Below are positions 33,721 through 45,839 of a stretch of DNA of 64,000 bases, piece after piece. Position numbers and translations under genes: made by a program. The notes under the pieces were generated by a model. The model made no database searches, was not told where the DNA came from, and saw nothing but the letters and a program-made list of their open reading frames with translations. Source of the stretch: Triglochin maritima. Its lineage: Eukaryota > Streptophyta > Magnoliopsida > Alismatales > Juncaginaceae. The stretch spans positions 23,334,501 to 23,398,500 of the forward strand of contig OY821786.1 of NCBI GenBank assembly GCA_963682175.1, in the 5' to 3' direction. Each line of letters begins with the position of its first letter. Within the stretch, counting starts at the first letter, position 1.

Positions 33721-36700
33721 CAAGGAGGATAGTCATGGAGAGAAGGAGAGAGGGTATTAAAGAGAAGGACAAAAGGAGAAAACGAGAGAGAAGGAGATGG
33801 AGAAGGCTAGGGGTAAAGAAGGAGAAAGAGAGAGAGGGATCAGGAGAAGGATAGAAGGATATGTAGAGGGTTAGAAGGAGTGAAGAAGCAGAGAGAGAAG
33901 CAGAAGGAGAAGGAAAAGACTAGGAGAAAAAGGAGAGAGAGGGAGTGAAGGAGAAGGAGATTGAGAGAAATGGAGGAGAGATGGATAGAGGAGGGAGAGA
34001 GGGAAGGAGGAGAAGGAGAGGTAGAGGGGAGACAAAGAAGTGAGAGAGAGGAGGAGGGAGAGAAGAAAGAGAACATGATGGAGAAGGGGAGAGAGAGCGA
34101 TAGAGAGTGTGGATGAAAGAGAAGGAAATTTGGAAACAATGGGAGTAGGAGCAAGATGAGACACCGAGATGGAGAGAGAGGGCTAGAAGGATAAGGGGAG
34201 AGGTGGACAGAGGGGGAGAGAGTGAGAAGGGAAAGGGAGAGAGGAGAGATGGAGAAAGAGAAGTAGAGAGAACCTTAGAGAATGTGAGAGAGGGAGTTGG
34301 GGAGAGATAAGGAGGGAGTGAAATGGAGAAGGACAAAGTGAATTATAACGAGACAAAGAGAGAGGAGAGAGAGGAGTCCTTGATTTAAATAAAAGGAGAG
34401 AGAGAAAGAGAAGGATAGAAGAAGAAGTAAAGAGAGGGAGGAGAGGGAGAGGGAGAAAGAGTGAGAGAAGGGGAGAGAGAGTCAATAAGTGAACTAGATG
34501 GAGAAATACAAAGAGAAGGAGAGAGAGAAGGAAGAGGAGACTGGAAGGGTAGAAGAAGGAGAGAAGGAAAGAGAGAAGGAGAAGGAGAAGGAGAAGTAGA
34601 GACCAGTGGTAAGAAGAGAGAGAAATATAGAGGAGAGAGAAGGGAGAGAGAGAGAGAGAGAGAAAGAAGGAAAGAGCGAAGGGGAAAGGAGGTGAAGGGG
34701 AAAAAGACAGAGATGGAGAGACAAAGAGTGGAGAGACAGAAGAGAATGAGAGGACTGAGAGAGAGTGAAGGTGACAGAGGGGAAAAGAAGAGGGAGGAGG
34801 AGAGAGGTGAGAGAGACGAGGAAGAGAAGGAGGGAGAAGAATGAGAGAGAAGAAGGAGAACAAGAGAAAGGACAAGGAGAGACAGAAGGAGAACGAGAGA
34901 GAGAAAAGGAGAAGGGGAGAGTGGAGAGAAGATGAGGAGAGAGGGAAGGACAAGCGGAGCAAGAGGGTAGGAGACCGAGAAGGAGTGAGAGGGAAGAGGG
35001 GAGAGATAGAGAAAGAGGAGAGAGAGAAGAAGGAGACGGAGAGCAAGAGAGTAAGAAAGAGTGAGAGAGGTGGGGAGAGAAGAAAAAGTAGAGAGAAGTA
35101 GAGGGAGATGGAAGAAGGATGGAGGGAGAGAGAGAAAGAGCAGAGATGAGATGGAGAAAGAGCGAGAGATGCAAGAGGAGAAGGAGAGAGAGAAGGAGAA
35201 GGCAAGTGAGAGAGAGATAGAGAGACAAGAAGATGAGAGACATGGAGAAGGAAAAAGGGGAAAGAGGAGAGGGATTGAAGTAGAGCAGAATGAGAGAGAG
35301 GGAAGGAGATTGAAGACGAAGAGTTATGGATAAGAAGAGAGAAAATAGAAGGGAGGAGAGAATCAGAGAGAGGAGTGTGAAGGAGAAAGAGTGAAGAACA
35401 AGGTGGAGGGATAAAGAATGAGAGAAGGAAAGAGAAGGAGAGAGGGGAGAGAAGGAATGAGAAGGAGAAAGGGGAGAGAAGGACAACAACAGAGGAAGAA
35501 GGAGAAGAGAAGAAAGATAAGGAGAGAGGGGGAGATATGAGAGAGAAGGAGAGGGAGAAGGACTGAGAAAAGGAGAAGGAGGTCAGGGAAGGAGAAAGAG
35601 ACGGAGAAGGTGGAAAGAGAGAGGAAGAGAGTGAACGAGAAGGGAGAGAGAGGAGAATGAGACAAAGAGCGAGAGAGAGATCGAAACGGATAGAGAATAG
35701 GAGAGTTGAGAGAAAGAGAAGTACAAATAGAAAGAATGGTACAAGGAGAGATAGTGAAGAAGAGAGACAAGAGAAGGAGAGAGAGAAAGAGAAGCAGGAG
35801 GAGGGGGAGGGAGAGAGAAGTAGGATAGTGAAGGAGAGAAGGAGAGAGAGTACTAAAGAGAAGGACAAAAGGAGAAAAAGAAAAGAAAAGGAAAGGAGAT
35901 GGAGAAGTCAAGGGGTAAAGAGGAGAAAGAAAGAGAGGGATAAAGAGAATGAGAGAACGAGAGATAAGGAGATGAAGAGGGCTAGAAAGAGTGAAGAAGA
36001 AGTGAGAAGGAGAAGGAGAAGGAAAAATACAAGAAGAAAAAGGAGAGAGGAGAAGTAGAGAGAGGGAGTGAAGGAGGAGCAGATGGAGAGAGGTGGAGAG
36101 AAAAGCAGGAGAGATCGACAGAGGAGGGAGAGAGGGAAGGAGGAGACAGAGAGGGAGAGGGAGAGGGGAGAGAGAAGGAGGGAGAGAAGAAAGAGAAGGT
36201 GAAGGAGAAGGACAAGGGGGAGAGAGAGATGGAGAGTGTAGGACGAAAGAGAAGGAAATTGGGAAACAACGGGAGAAGGAAAAAGACAAGAAGAAAAAGG
36301 AGAGAGCAGAAGGAGAGAGAGGGAGTGGAGGAGAAGGAGATGGAGAGAAATTGAGGAGAGATCGACAGAGGAGGGAGAGAGGGAAGGAGGAGAAGGAGAG
36401 GGAGAGGGGAGAGAGAGGTGAGGGAGAGAAGAAAGAGAAGGTGATGGAGAAGGAGAAGGGGAGAGAGACAGATGAAGAGTGTAGGACGAAAGAGAAGGAA
36501 ATTGGGAAACAATGGGAGAGGGAGCAAGATAAGAGACGAAGATGGAGAGAGAGAGCTAGAACGAGAAGGAGCGAGGGGAGAGGGGGACAGAGGGTGAGAG
36601 AGTGAGAAGGGAAAGGGAGAGAGGTGAGATGGAGAAAGAGAAGTAGAGAGAACCATAGACAATGAGAGAGGGAGATGGAGAGAGATAAGGAGGGAGTGAA

Positions 36701-39195
36701 ATAGAGAAGGAGAGTGTGAATTAGAATGAGAAGAAGAGAGAGGAGTCCTCGATTTAAAGAAAGGAGAGAGAGAAAGAGAAGGAGAGAAGAAGAAGTAAAG
36801 AAAGGGACGAGAGGGAGAGGGAGAAATAGTGAGAGAAGGGGAGAGAGAGTCGATAAGTGAACTAGATGGAGAAATACAAGGGGAAGGAGAGAGAGAAGGA
36901 AGTGGAGAATGGAAGGGTAGGAGAAGGAGAGAGAAGGGGAGAGAGAGAAAGACAGAAGGAGAAAGGAGGAGAAAGGGAAAAAGAGAGAGATGGAGAGACA
37001 AAGAGAGAGGAGAGGGATAGAGAAGAAGAACGGGAGTAGTAAGAGAGACTAAAGGTGACAAAGAGGAAAAGAGGAGGGAGGAGGAGAGAGGTGGGAGAGA
37101 GTGAAGGTGACGGAGAGGAAAAGAAGAGGGGGAGGAGGGGAGAGAGGTGAGAGAGAGAAGGAGAGAGAGGAGGAAGAGAAGGAGGAAGAGAAGGAGAGAG
37201 AATGAGAGAAAGGAGGAAGAGAATGAGGGAGAAGATGGAGAGAGAAGAAGGAGATGAGAAGGAGAACAAGAGAGACGACAAGGAGAGAGAAGGAGAATGA
37301 TAGAGAGAAAAGGAGAAGGGGTTAGTGGAGAGAAGATGAGGAGAGAGGGAAGGAAAATGGGAGCCAGAGGGTAGGAGACCGAGAAGGAGTCAGAGTGGAA
37401 GAGGGGAGAGATAGAGAATGAGGAGAGAGAAGTAAAGAGAGAGAGAGAAGAAGGAGACAGAGACCAAGAGAGTAAGAAAGAGTGAGAGAGGAGGGGAGAT
37501 TGAGAAGGAAAAGTACAGAAAAGTAGAGGGAGATGGAGGAGGGAAGGAGGGAGAGAGAGAAAGAGCAGAGATGGTATGGAGATAGAGTGAGAGATGCAAG
37601 AGGAGAAGGAGAGAGAGAAGGAGAAGGCAAGTGAGAGTGAGGGAGAGAGAAGAAGATAAGAGAGATGGAGAAGGAAAAATGGGAAAGAGGAGAGGGATTG
37701 AAGTAGACGAGAAGGAGAGAGAGGGAAGGTGATTGAAGACGAGGAGTGAAGGATAAGGAGAGAGAAGATAAAAGGGAGGAGAGAATCAGAGAGAGGAGTG
37801 TGAAGGAGAGAGGGTGAAGAACAAGGAGAAGGAGGGAGAGAGAATGAGAGAAGGAAAGAGAAGGAGAGAGGGGAGAGAAGGAATGAGAAGAAGACAGGGG
37901 AGAGAAGGAAGGATAACAACAGAGGAAGAAGTAGAGGGAGAAGAGAGAGAAAGAGAAGGAGAGAGGGGGAGATATGAGAGGGAAGGATATGGATAAGGAC
38001 TAAGAAAAGGAGAAGGAGGGACAGGGAAGGAGAAAGAGACGGAGAAGGTGGAAAGAGAGATGGAGGAGAGAGGAAGAGAGTGAATGAGATGGGAGAGAGA
38101 GGAGAATGAGACAGAGAGCGAGAGAGAGAGATCGAAATGGATAGAGAGGAGGAGAGTTGAGAGAAAGAGAAGTTGAAATAGAAAGAATGGTATAAGGAGA
38201 GATAGTGAAGAAGAGTGACAAGAGATGGAGAGAGAGAAAGAGAAGGAGGAGGAGGAGGAGGAGGAGGAGGAGGGAGAGGGAGAGGGAGAGAGAAGTGGAT
38301 TGTGAAGGAGAGAGAGTACTAAAGAGAAGGACAAAGGGATAAAAAAGAGAGAAGGAGATGGAGAAGGTGAGAGGTAGAGAAGGAGAAAGAAAGAGAGGGA
38401 TAAGGAGAAGGAGAGAATGAGAGAGAAGGAGATGAGAGGGTTAGAAAGAGTGAAGAAGCAAAGAGAGAAGGAGAAGGAAAAGGAAAAAGACAAGAGGAGA
38501 AAGGAGAGAGAGCGAGTGAAGGAGATGGAGAGAAATGGGGGGGAGATCGACAGAGGAGGGATAGAGGAAAGGAGGAGAAGGAGAGGGAGAGGGGAGAGAG
38601 AGATGGAGAGTGAGCGAAAGAGAAGGAAACTGGGAAACAAGGGGAGAGGGAGCAAGATGAGAGACGGAGACGGAGAGCGAGACGTAGAAGGAGAAGGAGA
38701 GAGGGTAGACGTGGACAGAGGGGGAGAGAGTGAGAAAGGAGAGAGAGAGAGGAGAGATAGAGAAAGAGAAGTATAGAGAACCATAGAGAATGGGAGAGAG
38801 GCATATGGAGACAGATGATGGAGTGAAATGGAGAAGGAGAGAGTGAATTAGAACGAGACGAAGAGAGAGGGGAGAGAGGAGTCCTCGATTTAAAGAAAAG
38901 GAGAGAGAGAAAGAGAAGGAGAGAAGAAGAAGTAAGGAGTGGGAGGAGAGGGAGAGGGAGAAAGAGTGAGAGAAGGGGAGAGAGTCCGTAAGTGAGATAG
39001 ATGGAGAAATACAAGGAGAAGGAAGAGGAGTCTGGAAGGGTAGGAGAAGGAGAGAAGGAAAGAGAGAGGGAGAAGGAGAAGTAGAGACCAGTGGTAAGAA
39101 GAGAGACATAGAGAGAAGGAGAGAGAAGGGGGAGAGAGAGAAATAGAGAAGGAATAAGGAAGAGGAGAATCTAGTATTAGGAAGGAGAGAGAAGC
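33721..39195. repeat. 5.5-kb polypurine satellite with ~2.13-kb higher-order repeat
   Basis: The plus strand is almost pure A/G (GAGA, GGAGAAGG words). Non-purine landmarks recur. GAAGGAAATTTGGAAACAAT-like words lie at 34121, 36251, 36493 and 38622, giving spacings of 2130, 242 and 2129. GAGTCCT(T/C)GATTTAAA lies at 34374, 36743 and 38879. About 2.5 units are present, and a local duplication of about 242 bp separates two of them. Long open frames on both strands are composition artefacts. Confidence 0.9.
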
Positions 39196-39331
39196 TCTGG
39201 GGAAGCATGGGGATTTCTTTGGTCATCCCTACCATTTTCCACCTAAAATCCTCAATTTTCTACTCATATGGAGCGTGTGAAGAGCTCAATTGAAGTTAAA
39301 ACACCGATTGGAGGGAGTGGCGCGCTAGAGC
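39196..39331. other. Unassigned spacer between satellite and LARD
   Basis: 136 bp of ordinary-composition sequence between the end of the purine tract and the LARD LTR. Nothing recognisable. Confidence 0.5.
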
Positions 39332-39921
39332 TGTAAGACCCGCTCTCTTGCTTTAATAATAATAAGTTCACTCTCCTCGGTTATGCATAATTGAGTTCTT
39401 GGATGTCAAATTATGATATGGCATGTTTGTTTGAGTAGATTTGATCAGATTTCTTGTTGGTCGATCGGGTGCGACACATCGGGCGAGCGCGCTGTTGTTT
39501 GACTCTATCGACTCAATTTGGATCATAGTGAGTGTAGGGACGTTTTTGGGCTGGGCCCAGGTGGGAGTGGCATGGAATTGGAAGGGATGCTTGGGAGTTA
39601 CACACAATTTCAAGGGTGTCTTTTGGATGTCCTTGCTGGTGCCATTTTTGGCATGCTTTGAGGTGGCTTGAATAGACCTGAAGACTATTTATGAAAGTGT
39701 TGTTTTGAACAAAAGCTCCTTAGTTCCAGCCGACCCTCACACTTCTTCATCTCTTCCACACATCTCTTCACCTCTTCCACTTCTCAGCCAAACGGCCAGG
39801 CCACTCAAGCGGTGATCCGGCGAGCTACAAATCTGGCGAGGTTATAGTGCATGTTTTGTGCGGCTAGAAGAGGAGTTGGTGGGCAGAATCTCCAGCTAAC
39901 TCTAGCATTCACCTTGCTAAT
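39332..39921 (+). repeat. LARD 5' LTR, first part
   Basis: Begins TGTAAGACCCGCTCTC. It matches 59140-59402 and the reverse complement of the right end of the solo LTR (54652-57341). It is interrupted at 39921 by E3; CTAAT at 39917-39921 is the E3 duplication. Confidence 0.85.
39917..39921. repeat. Target site duplication of E3 (CTAAT)
   Basis: CTAAT at 39917-39921 and 51017-51021. It fits if the outer LTR base pair at 39922-39923 reads TC instead of TG, a point change relative to the inner copy TGATGAG. Confidence 0.8.
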
Positions 39922-41034
39922 TCATGAGAATTTTATTTATACCGCAAGTGCACGGCGTCGATGAAAACGCGGCAAGTACGGGTCGAACACAAGGAGGGAG
40001 AGATATTGTTATTTTTGTGATTTTCGATTAAGGAAAGAAAGAGAGAGAAATAAGGTTGGTTTGAGATTGTTGGATTTTTAATTTCTAAAGCAAGAACAAC
40101 AAAAACAAATTAAGAATAAAGCAAATATGGATGAGAGTCCAGCGGGTGGAGGTTTAAATATCGGGTTTTGTTTAGAGAAATCTGAAACTTATAATAAATC
40201 ATATTACTTATAAAGCATTACATGATAAATGATTCAACATAAACTCAATTAATCAAAATATACTAACATGAAATTAAAATAATAACATCATTCTTCTTCT
40301 CATCACCCTAAATCCGTCACCCCCACCCTTTGGAGAGTGGAATAATAACATGGAATAAAAAACAAGAACTCCTTCACAACATCGTTTCGGGGCTATTTAT
40401 AGCCGATACAAGGGACCCAAGTATAAAATAGGAAAGTACACGTGTCATGACACGACTAGACTAAATCCGGGGCCACGGATCGCAAGGGGTGTGGCGTTTT
40501 CGCCGCAAGTTGTATGTGATGTGCGGCGGAATCGCCGCAATTTTAGCTCTGATTGGATCCGGATTTTTCCTGTGTGTTTATGGTATGATTTAAATATCTT
40601 TTGCGCGTCTGGATTGATTTCTTTCCTTTCTTTTGAGCTCCGAGTTTATTTATTCATATATTTGGAGATCCAAATTGATTTTTCTTTAGAACTTCTCCAA
40701 AATAATATTTTGGTACTTGTAATTTGCAGTCGGGTCCTCGGTTTTTTGCAATTAAGTCCATGGCTACTTTTGTGCTTAAGTCCTTGGCCTTTTTTTAATT
40801 AAGTCCTTGAATACTTTTATGTTTGGATGGACTTCCATTTGAATCCCGATAATCTTGAACTTGGTCTTTATAACAGAAATGAGTCTCTTGCACGCATTTA
40901 TGCTCGGGATATGGTTAATTTGCATTTAGGTCCCTGTATTATGTAAATAAGACTAAACACATACCTTAGTAGCATTTATTGATATAAAATTAATCTAAAT
41001 GAAAGACATATGATGCAATGTATGCAATGCATCA
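39922..41034 (-). repeat. E3 3' LTR (1113 bp)
   Basis: About 90 bp shorter than the other LTR because of a deletion near 40337. Palindromes at 40490-40507 and 40522-40539; TATA at 40394-40401 (minus); U5 hairpin at 39955-39970 with one mismatch. Confidence 0.9.
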
Positions 41035-41131
41035 AATACCCCCACACCTAGATTTTGCTAGTCCCTAGCAAAACAAAATATAAGAGCAAATGAAAACAGG
41101 GAAATCCTAACTCACTTTCGTAGGAATCACG

Positions 41132-41199
41132 GTTGCACTTAGCATGTGCAACAAGCCTTTAAACCCCTGAGTTACCTTAGAGGACGAGTTTTGTCTCGT
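41132..41199 (-). ncRNA. Three-hairpin RNA module A-B-C in E3, with covarying stems
   Basis: In sense: A ACGAG-ACAAAA-CTCGT (41199-41184), a G-C to C-G swap relative to E1; B CCTCTAAG, loop GTAA, CTCAGGGG (41183-41164), with two compensated pairs, one wobble and one mismatch, and still a GNRA loop; an 11-nt spacer; C GTTGCAC-ATGCTAA-GTGCAAC (41152-41132). All lengths are identical to E1 and E2. Confidence 0.7.
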
Positions 41200-42011
41200 G
41201 AGGGTTTTCAGTTGACACACCCACAAAGTCTTAATTTAATATTTCATTAATAACTCTCAATATCTCCACCTCAACCTTATATATCTCACTTAGAATTCTT
41301 GCATGCTCATTATATAAATCTAACTCATAAAAATCTGACTTGGTCTTTGTTCCTCCAACACTCACACCACTAGCCCTTCTACACATGTCATCACTTAAAT
41401 TAATTTGCACGCCTCCTCTGGTGGTGAAGTATCATTCGGATCAACCATGACATGGATCATTCTTTTAGCTTTGGGCCTTGAGTATCTTAAAGTATATTTT
41501 TTTCCGTAATTCAACACATTTGCTTTTTTTGACACTTTTACCCTTTTTGCATTCGTGTAGCGAGTTTGGTCGATAATCCCGAGCTGGCAGACTCAAGTTA
41601 CTAGGTTTCAAGATACCCCTACGGACCAGTGACTCGAAGGTTTGGGTTTTGTAATCATTTTGCAAAATGTGCTTTCCTCACTTTATTCCTTTATTATTTT
41701 TTTACTTTTATTTTCCTCAAGGCTTAATTGCTATTAGAAGTCCACACTTCCCGGTATATTTTCCTCAACCTATGCTTTTTATCAACCACTTCAAAGATTT
41801 GATTCATCCAATTTAAGTGCATACACGTCTTAAAGGGTAATGGGTTATTTCTTTGGAACTTTAGATTTATGTCATAGTTTCTACAAGCAGAACTATATAA
41901 TAAGGAACAAAAACTCAATGCAATTTGTACACGGGTTTTGGTAGTTCAATCTTAAGATATGTCATGAAACATTGATTTTTTTTAACAAACAGAATATATA
42001 GACAGATAGAT

Positions 42012-42052
42012 AAACACCCCCCCACACCTAAATCATGCATTGTCCTCAATGT
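42012..42052 (-). promoter_or_regulatory. Central PPT-like block in E3
   Basis: Sense CATTGAGGACAATGCATGAT followed by TTAGGTGTGGGGGGGTGTTT, about 1 kb before the PPT. Confidence 0.6.
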
Positions 42053-42122
42053 ATGCAAAGATAAAGCAAATGCACTTATTACCTGAGTCAACTTGCGGTA
42101 GAGGGATTGAATTTGCTCAGAG

Positions 42123-43431
42123 TCAACCATAGTCAGAACTGGATTGAATGACACCATGTTGGTGCATGTATCCAGTTGAATTGTTCCCCATGTTTCCCTG
42201 AGAGTTCTGATGTAAAGATTCCACACCCTTCACATATGTTGGTTCTCTTATTTGCTCGAGTGATGGTGGCTGGGTAGATGAATTACTACCCTTTTTCTCA
42301 CTTTCTTTTTGATTTTGTGATGATTTATTTGATTTAGAAATCTTATAAATACGAGATCTCATCACAACGTCACTTTGATTGCATACTATTTCTCACTCAC
42401 TATCAACATGAAAGATATTAAATTCAGCTTTTAAGTTTCCAAAAGATAGTTGCATGAGCCCATTTCGGCAATTTATCAAAGCTTCAGAAGTGGCTAAAAA
42501 GGGTCTGCCTAGTATTACAGGGATTTGTCTCTTAGGATTGACAACGGGTTCAGTATCTAGAACGACAAAATCCACTGGGTAAATGAAGTCACCAACCTTA
42601 ATCAAAACATCCTCTACTATACCTCTTGGTTTCTTAACAGAGCAATCAGCAAATTGAAGGGTTGTCTTAGAGGGTTTTAGTGGACCAAGGTTGAGTTGCT
42701 CATAGACAGAGAACGGGAGTAAGTTAACACTAGCACCAAGGTCTAGAAGGGCTTTGTTGATAAAAGTATCTCCTATCGCACATGAAATTGTGGGACACCC
42801 AGGGTCCTTATACTTTATAGGAGATGTGTTGGACAGAATAGAGCTTATGTTTGCAGTTAAGAATGCCTTCTTTGGTACGTTCGTTTTTCTCTTTTTAGTG
42901 CACAGATCTTTTAAGAATTTAGCATAAGCAGGTATTTGTTGAATCATATCTAGGAATGGAATGTTCACCTTAACTTACCTAAATACTTCCAAGATTTTCT
43001 CCATTTGTGCACTTAGCTCTTCTTGAGTCTATTGGGGAATGATGCTTTAGATACATAGACTCGCTCAGATTGAGCTGTAGGGTCAGGTTGACTGGGTGGG
43101 TTGGGCTTTTCAAATTGGACTTCAGGTTAAATGGTTAGGTCACATGTGGGTGCTTGACGGCTAGATTGATTAGGAGCCCTAGGATTTACCACATTGTTAT
43201 CAACTTGTTTTCCGGACCGTAATGATACAACCACATTTATTTGTTGGAACGGTCCCTCCTCATGAACCATTTGAACCGGTCTAGGGTTGTTACTTCCTAG
43301 AGGTGGTTGATAGGGCTGATATTGATTATTAGGTCTTGGATTCACCTCAGGTTGACTTGGAAACTGACCCTTTTCTCTTTTACCTACTATTTGTGCTAGT
43401 TGGCTGACTTGTGTTTCTAGTCTTTGGAAGG
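42123..43431 (-). pseudogene. gag-pro: E3 Gag linker and aspartic protease, 3' half of gag-pro, broken
   Basis: Continues the Gag frame interrupted by CACTA. It starts with a coil segment (RLETQVSQLAQ), then a Pro/Gln-rich linker, a basic segment before VNIPFLDMIQQIP, and the protease at about 42390-42968. The protease has LLDLGASVNLLP and VILGRPFLATS. DLGA at the active site is usual for this Gag-protease type. Disruptions: stop near 43127, frameshift near 43030, stop near 42970 and TGA at about 42393. Beyond that the same frame runs to 42123 with a Gln/Ser/Asn-rich tail. The GWRV-type CTD of E1/E2 is absent. Confidence 0.8.
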
Positions 43432-43434
43432 ATT
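43432..43434. repeat. CACTA target site duplication (ATT)
   Basis: ATT at 43432-43434 and 47255-47257, the 3-bp duplication expected of CACTA transposons. Confidence 0.85.
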
Positions 43435-43440
43435 CACTAC

Positions 43441-43720
43441 TACATTTTTTATCAAATGCAACGCTCTAATAGATATTAATGCAGCAATTACATTATAGGC
43501 GTTGCAAGAAGACAGGCTAATGCAACAGGATTTGGCATAGCGTTGCATTATATAGGGTTAATGCAACAATCTGAGCCATAATGTTGCATTAGATAGGGCT
43601 AATGCAACAGAAGAGGAAACAATGTTGAATTAGATAATGATAATGCAACAGATGGCCAGTAGTGTTGCATTAGTCAAGTTTAATGCAACGGTTTTCAATG
43701 AAAGGGTATTTAGGCGTATA
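43441..43720. repeat. Left subterminal repeats of the CACTA element
   Basis: About a dozen copies of (T)AATGCAAC or GTTGCATTA in both orientations, some slightly mutated (TGTTGAATTA). Such arrays are binding sites of the element-encoded DNA-binding protein in characterised CACTA elements. Confidence 0.8.
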
Positions 43721-44924
43721 AATTTTTTAGTTCCCTCTTTTTTCCTCTAAAACAAATTAAAGTTCCCTCCACATTTTTGAGATACCAGATAAAGTATTAT
43801 AAAAAAGAAAATAAAATTAAAATACAAAAGTAACATATCTGTTCATTTTTGGAGAAACAAAAAAAACCCTTGGAGAGAGAGAAAGAAGCAGCAAAACCCC
43901 AAAGCACTTCAACTACTCACTCATTTTGTGAATTCCCACTGCAAATTCTCCCTTATCGTGAGTTCCTACCATCATCTATGAAGTTTGAAAGAATTTGAGT
44001 CGTTTCCCTCAATTCCCACAGAAAATTGAGTTGAATTTTGGAGGGTGAAATTGAGTGTCCGAAATTGAGTCGAAATTTGGAGGGCCATTCGTAGAATTTG
44101 GTTTCTTTCATCAATTTTACCTTCGAAATCAAGGAATTGTTAATTTTCAGCCTTTTTTCTTGGATTCTAGAGTTAAAATCAAGCCTTGAATATTTTCTTT
44201 TGATGGGTTTATTGTGAAAATTTTGGCTTTGTGTGCATTTCATGCTATTTCTGTTTTATGATTGATTGCGTTGGAAAAAAATTATTGCATTTGGTATGGG
44301 TAGATTGTGCCTCTTTGTTCCAATCGCCATATTAGGTTTTGGAAATCATTGACAAATTTTAAGAGAATTTCATTCAATAATTTAGAATTTTTAGTAATTA
44401 TATAGCAATATTAACATTCGGGGCAGATTTTCATCCTTTGAGATTAAATAATGACACTTGGGCAGATTTTAATCTTAACATATCTCTTTGTGCTATTCAT
44501 TGTTCCACATTTTCTATTTTGGTTGGAACTGCAGGTCAACATTTGTTTTGTTTATTTATATGCATTTTCGGAATTATTGAGTATCAATTTAACTCAGTTT
44601 ATTTTTAGTTACATGCTGGTATGTTTTTTGGTCTTAGATATTGATGTTTTAATCTCACTTCATGCTACTCTTGTGTGAAGTCATTATTGATTATCAATCT
44701 GTTTTTTGGCATTTCTGTTTCAAAATTTTGTACAAGCCTTAACAACATGTGATTCAGCATTGCCAATTCAGAGATCTCCTAAACTATTGGAATTGTTCAC
44801 GAATTAAGGTACGCTCTTGGGGAATCATATGATGCTTTGACCATTTACTTATTCCTTATTCATTAACTGTTTTGTATATATATCACTATTATGCATCCCT
44901 TGCTCAATGTTCTTTGATCAATAG

Positions 44925-45830
44925 GAAGAAAGTGCGAAAAACAGGAACAATCGACAGTTGCTAGATGACATGCACACTATGGGCCCAAGATCATACGCAA
45001 TGTTGCGTCATAAGTTGGTAAGTAAATCTAAACTCATTCTTTGTTATTTCTCATCCCCTTATACACAAATACGGGAAAAGGATTTTCCCTACCATCGCTT
45101 CAAAAATCTGCCAGTACTGTTGAACAACACTCTAGTTAAGCACTCCAATCTAACACGGGAATGTTCATTTTCAGCACATTGTTTTTGTGCGCCTCTATAT
45201 AAGTGTCTTAGAAGGCTATTTTTCTACTAGTGATATAATATATGTATATGCCTTGTGAATAGCAACAAGAAGACCCAAAACATGAAGAACCCTCCCAAGA
45301 AAAGGTTTACGCGAATCAAGGAAAAGAAATCCTAAATAGACATACAAAACCAGCTTTGTTAAAACTAAAGACAATATGGTAAATTAGTAACTCAAAATAT
45401 TCTATTCTATGTAATCAATTTTTCTTAGATAGTGATGTATAATCTATGTATTGTTTTCTTGGATAGGAAAAAATGGAAGATTTAGATGCTCAAGCACATG
45501 AAGAAGGATCCAACTATAGGGATCCTTACTATAATGTAATTAAGAACTCTGGGCATGGGCGTCTCCATCTTTATGGAAAAGGTGTTACGAAGACTGATCT
45601 AATAAAAAGGGGAAAATTCTGGCTACATATTCCCACAAGAGTTCTTGAAAAGCATACAAATTGAGTTGGTAGGAAAACTCCAAGAAGCCAATCCTGGAGT
45701 AAATCTTGTGATTCCGGAATCTTTTGGTGGATTTATTTCTAGCAATATTGCAACAACTACAAAGTCCCAAGTTGGTAACTTGAATGGAGAACAAACTTGT
45801 ATCTTAATTAGTTTGAAGTTCTTGTGTTAG
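44925..45830 (+). pseudogene. CACTA TNP1-like (Transposase_24-type) gene remnant
   Basis: At least three exon-like blocks. 44925-45017 reads SAKNRNNRQLLDDMHTMGPR and so on, resembling the 'RNKANR...HTMGSKSFARI' region of plant En/Spm proteins; it is preceded by AG and followed by GTAAGT. A block from 45263 reads QQEDPKHEEPSQEK. A block from about 45470 contains DPYYNVIKNSGHGRLHLYGK. After LIKRG a frameshift near 45612 moves the frame to a segment with QEFLKSIQIELVGKLQEANP. This family binds DNA and is encoded beside the transposase. No DDE domain is visible. It is decayed. Confidence 0.55.
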
Positions 45831-45839
45831 TTGAATGTT

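Larger units (their letters stand above)
41035..42122 (-). other. E3 3' noncoding region
   Basis: No gene. PPT at 41035-41050 (sense TAGGTGTGGGGGTATT), three-hairpin module at 41132-41199, central polypurine block at 42012-42052. The middle part is AT-rich and diverged from E1/E2. Confidence 0.7.

Noticed and set aside
34461..36605. Plus-strand frames rich in Arg, Glu, Gly and Lys
   Set aside because: Translation of GAGA-type repeats; the same artefact on the purine strand.
34183..37919. Very long open frames on the minus strand (561 and 645 codons) rich in Ser, Leu, Phe and Pro
   Set aside because: They lie on the pyrimidine strand of the satellite, where stop codons are nearly impossible by composition. 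There is no domain and no codon signature.
40491..40802. A 103-codon frame in both E3 LTRs (also 50473-50784)
   Set aside because: LTR sequence; the frame begins in the palindrome region and has no coding signature.
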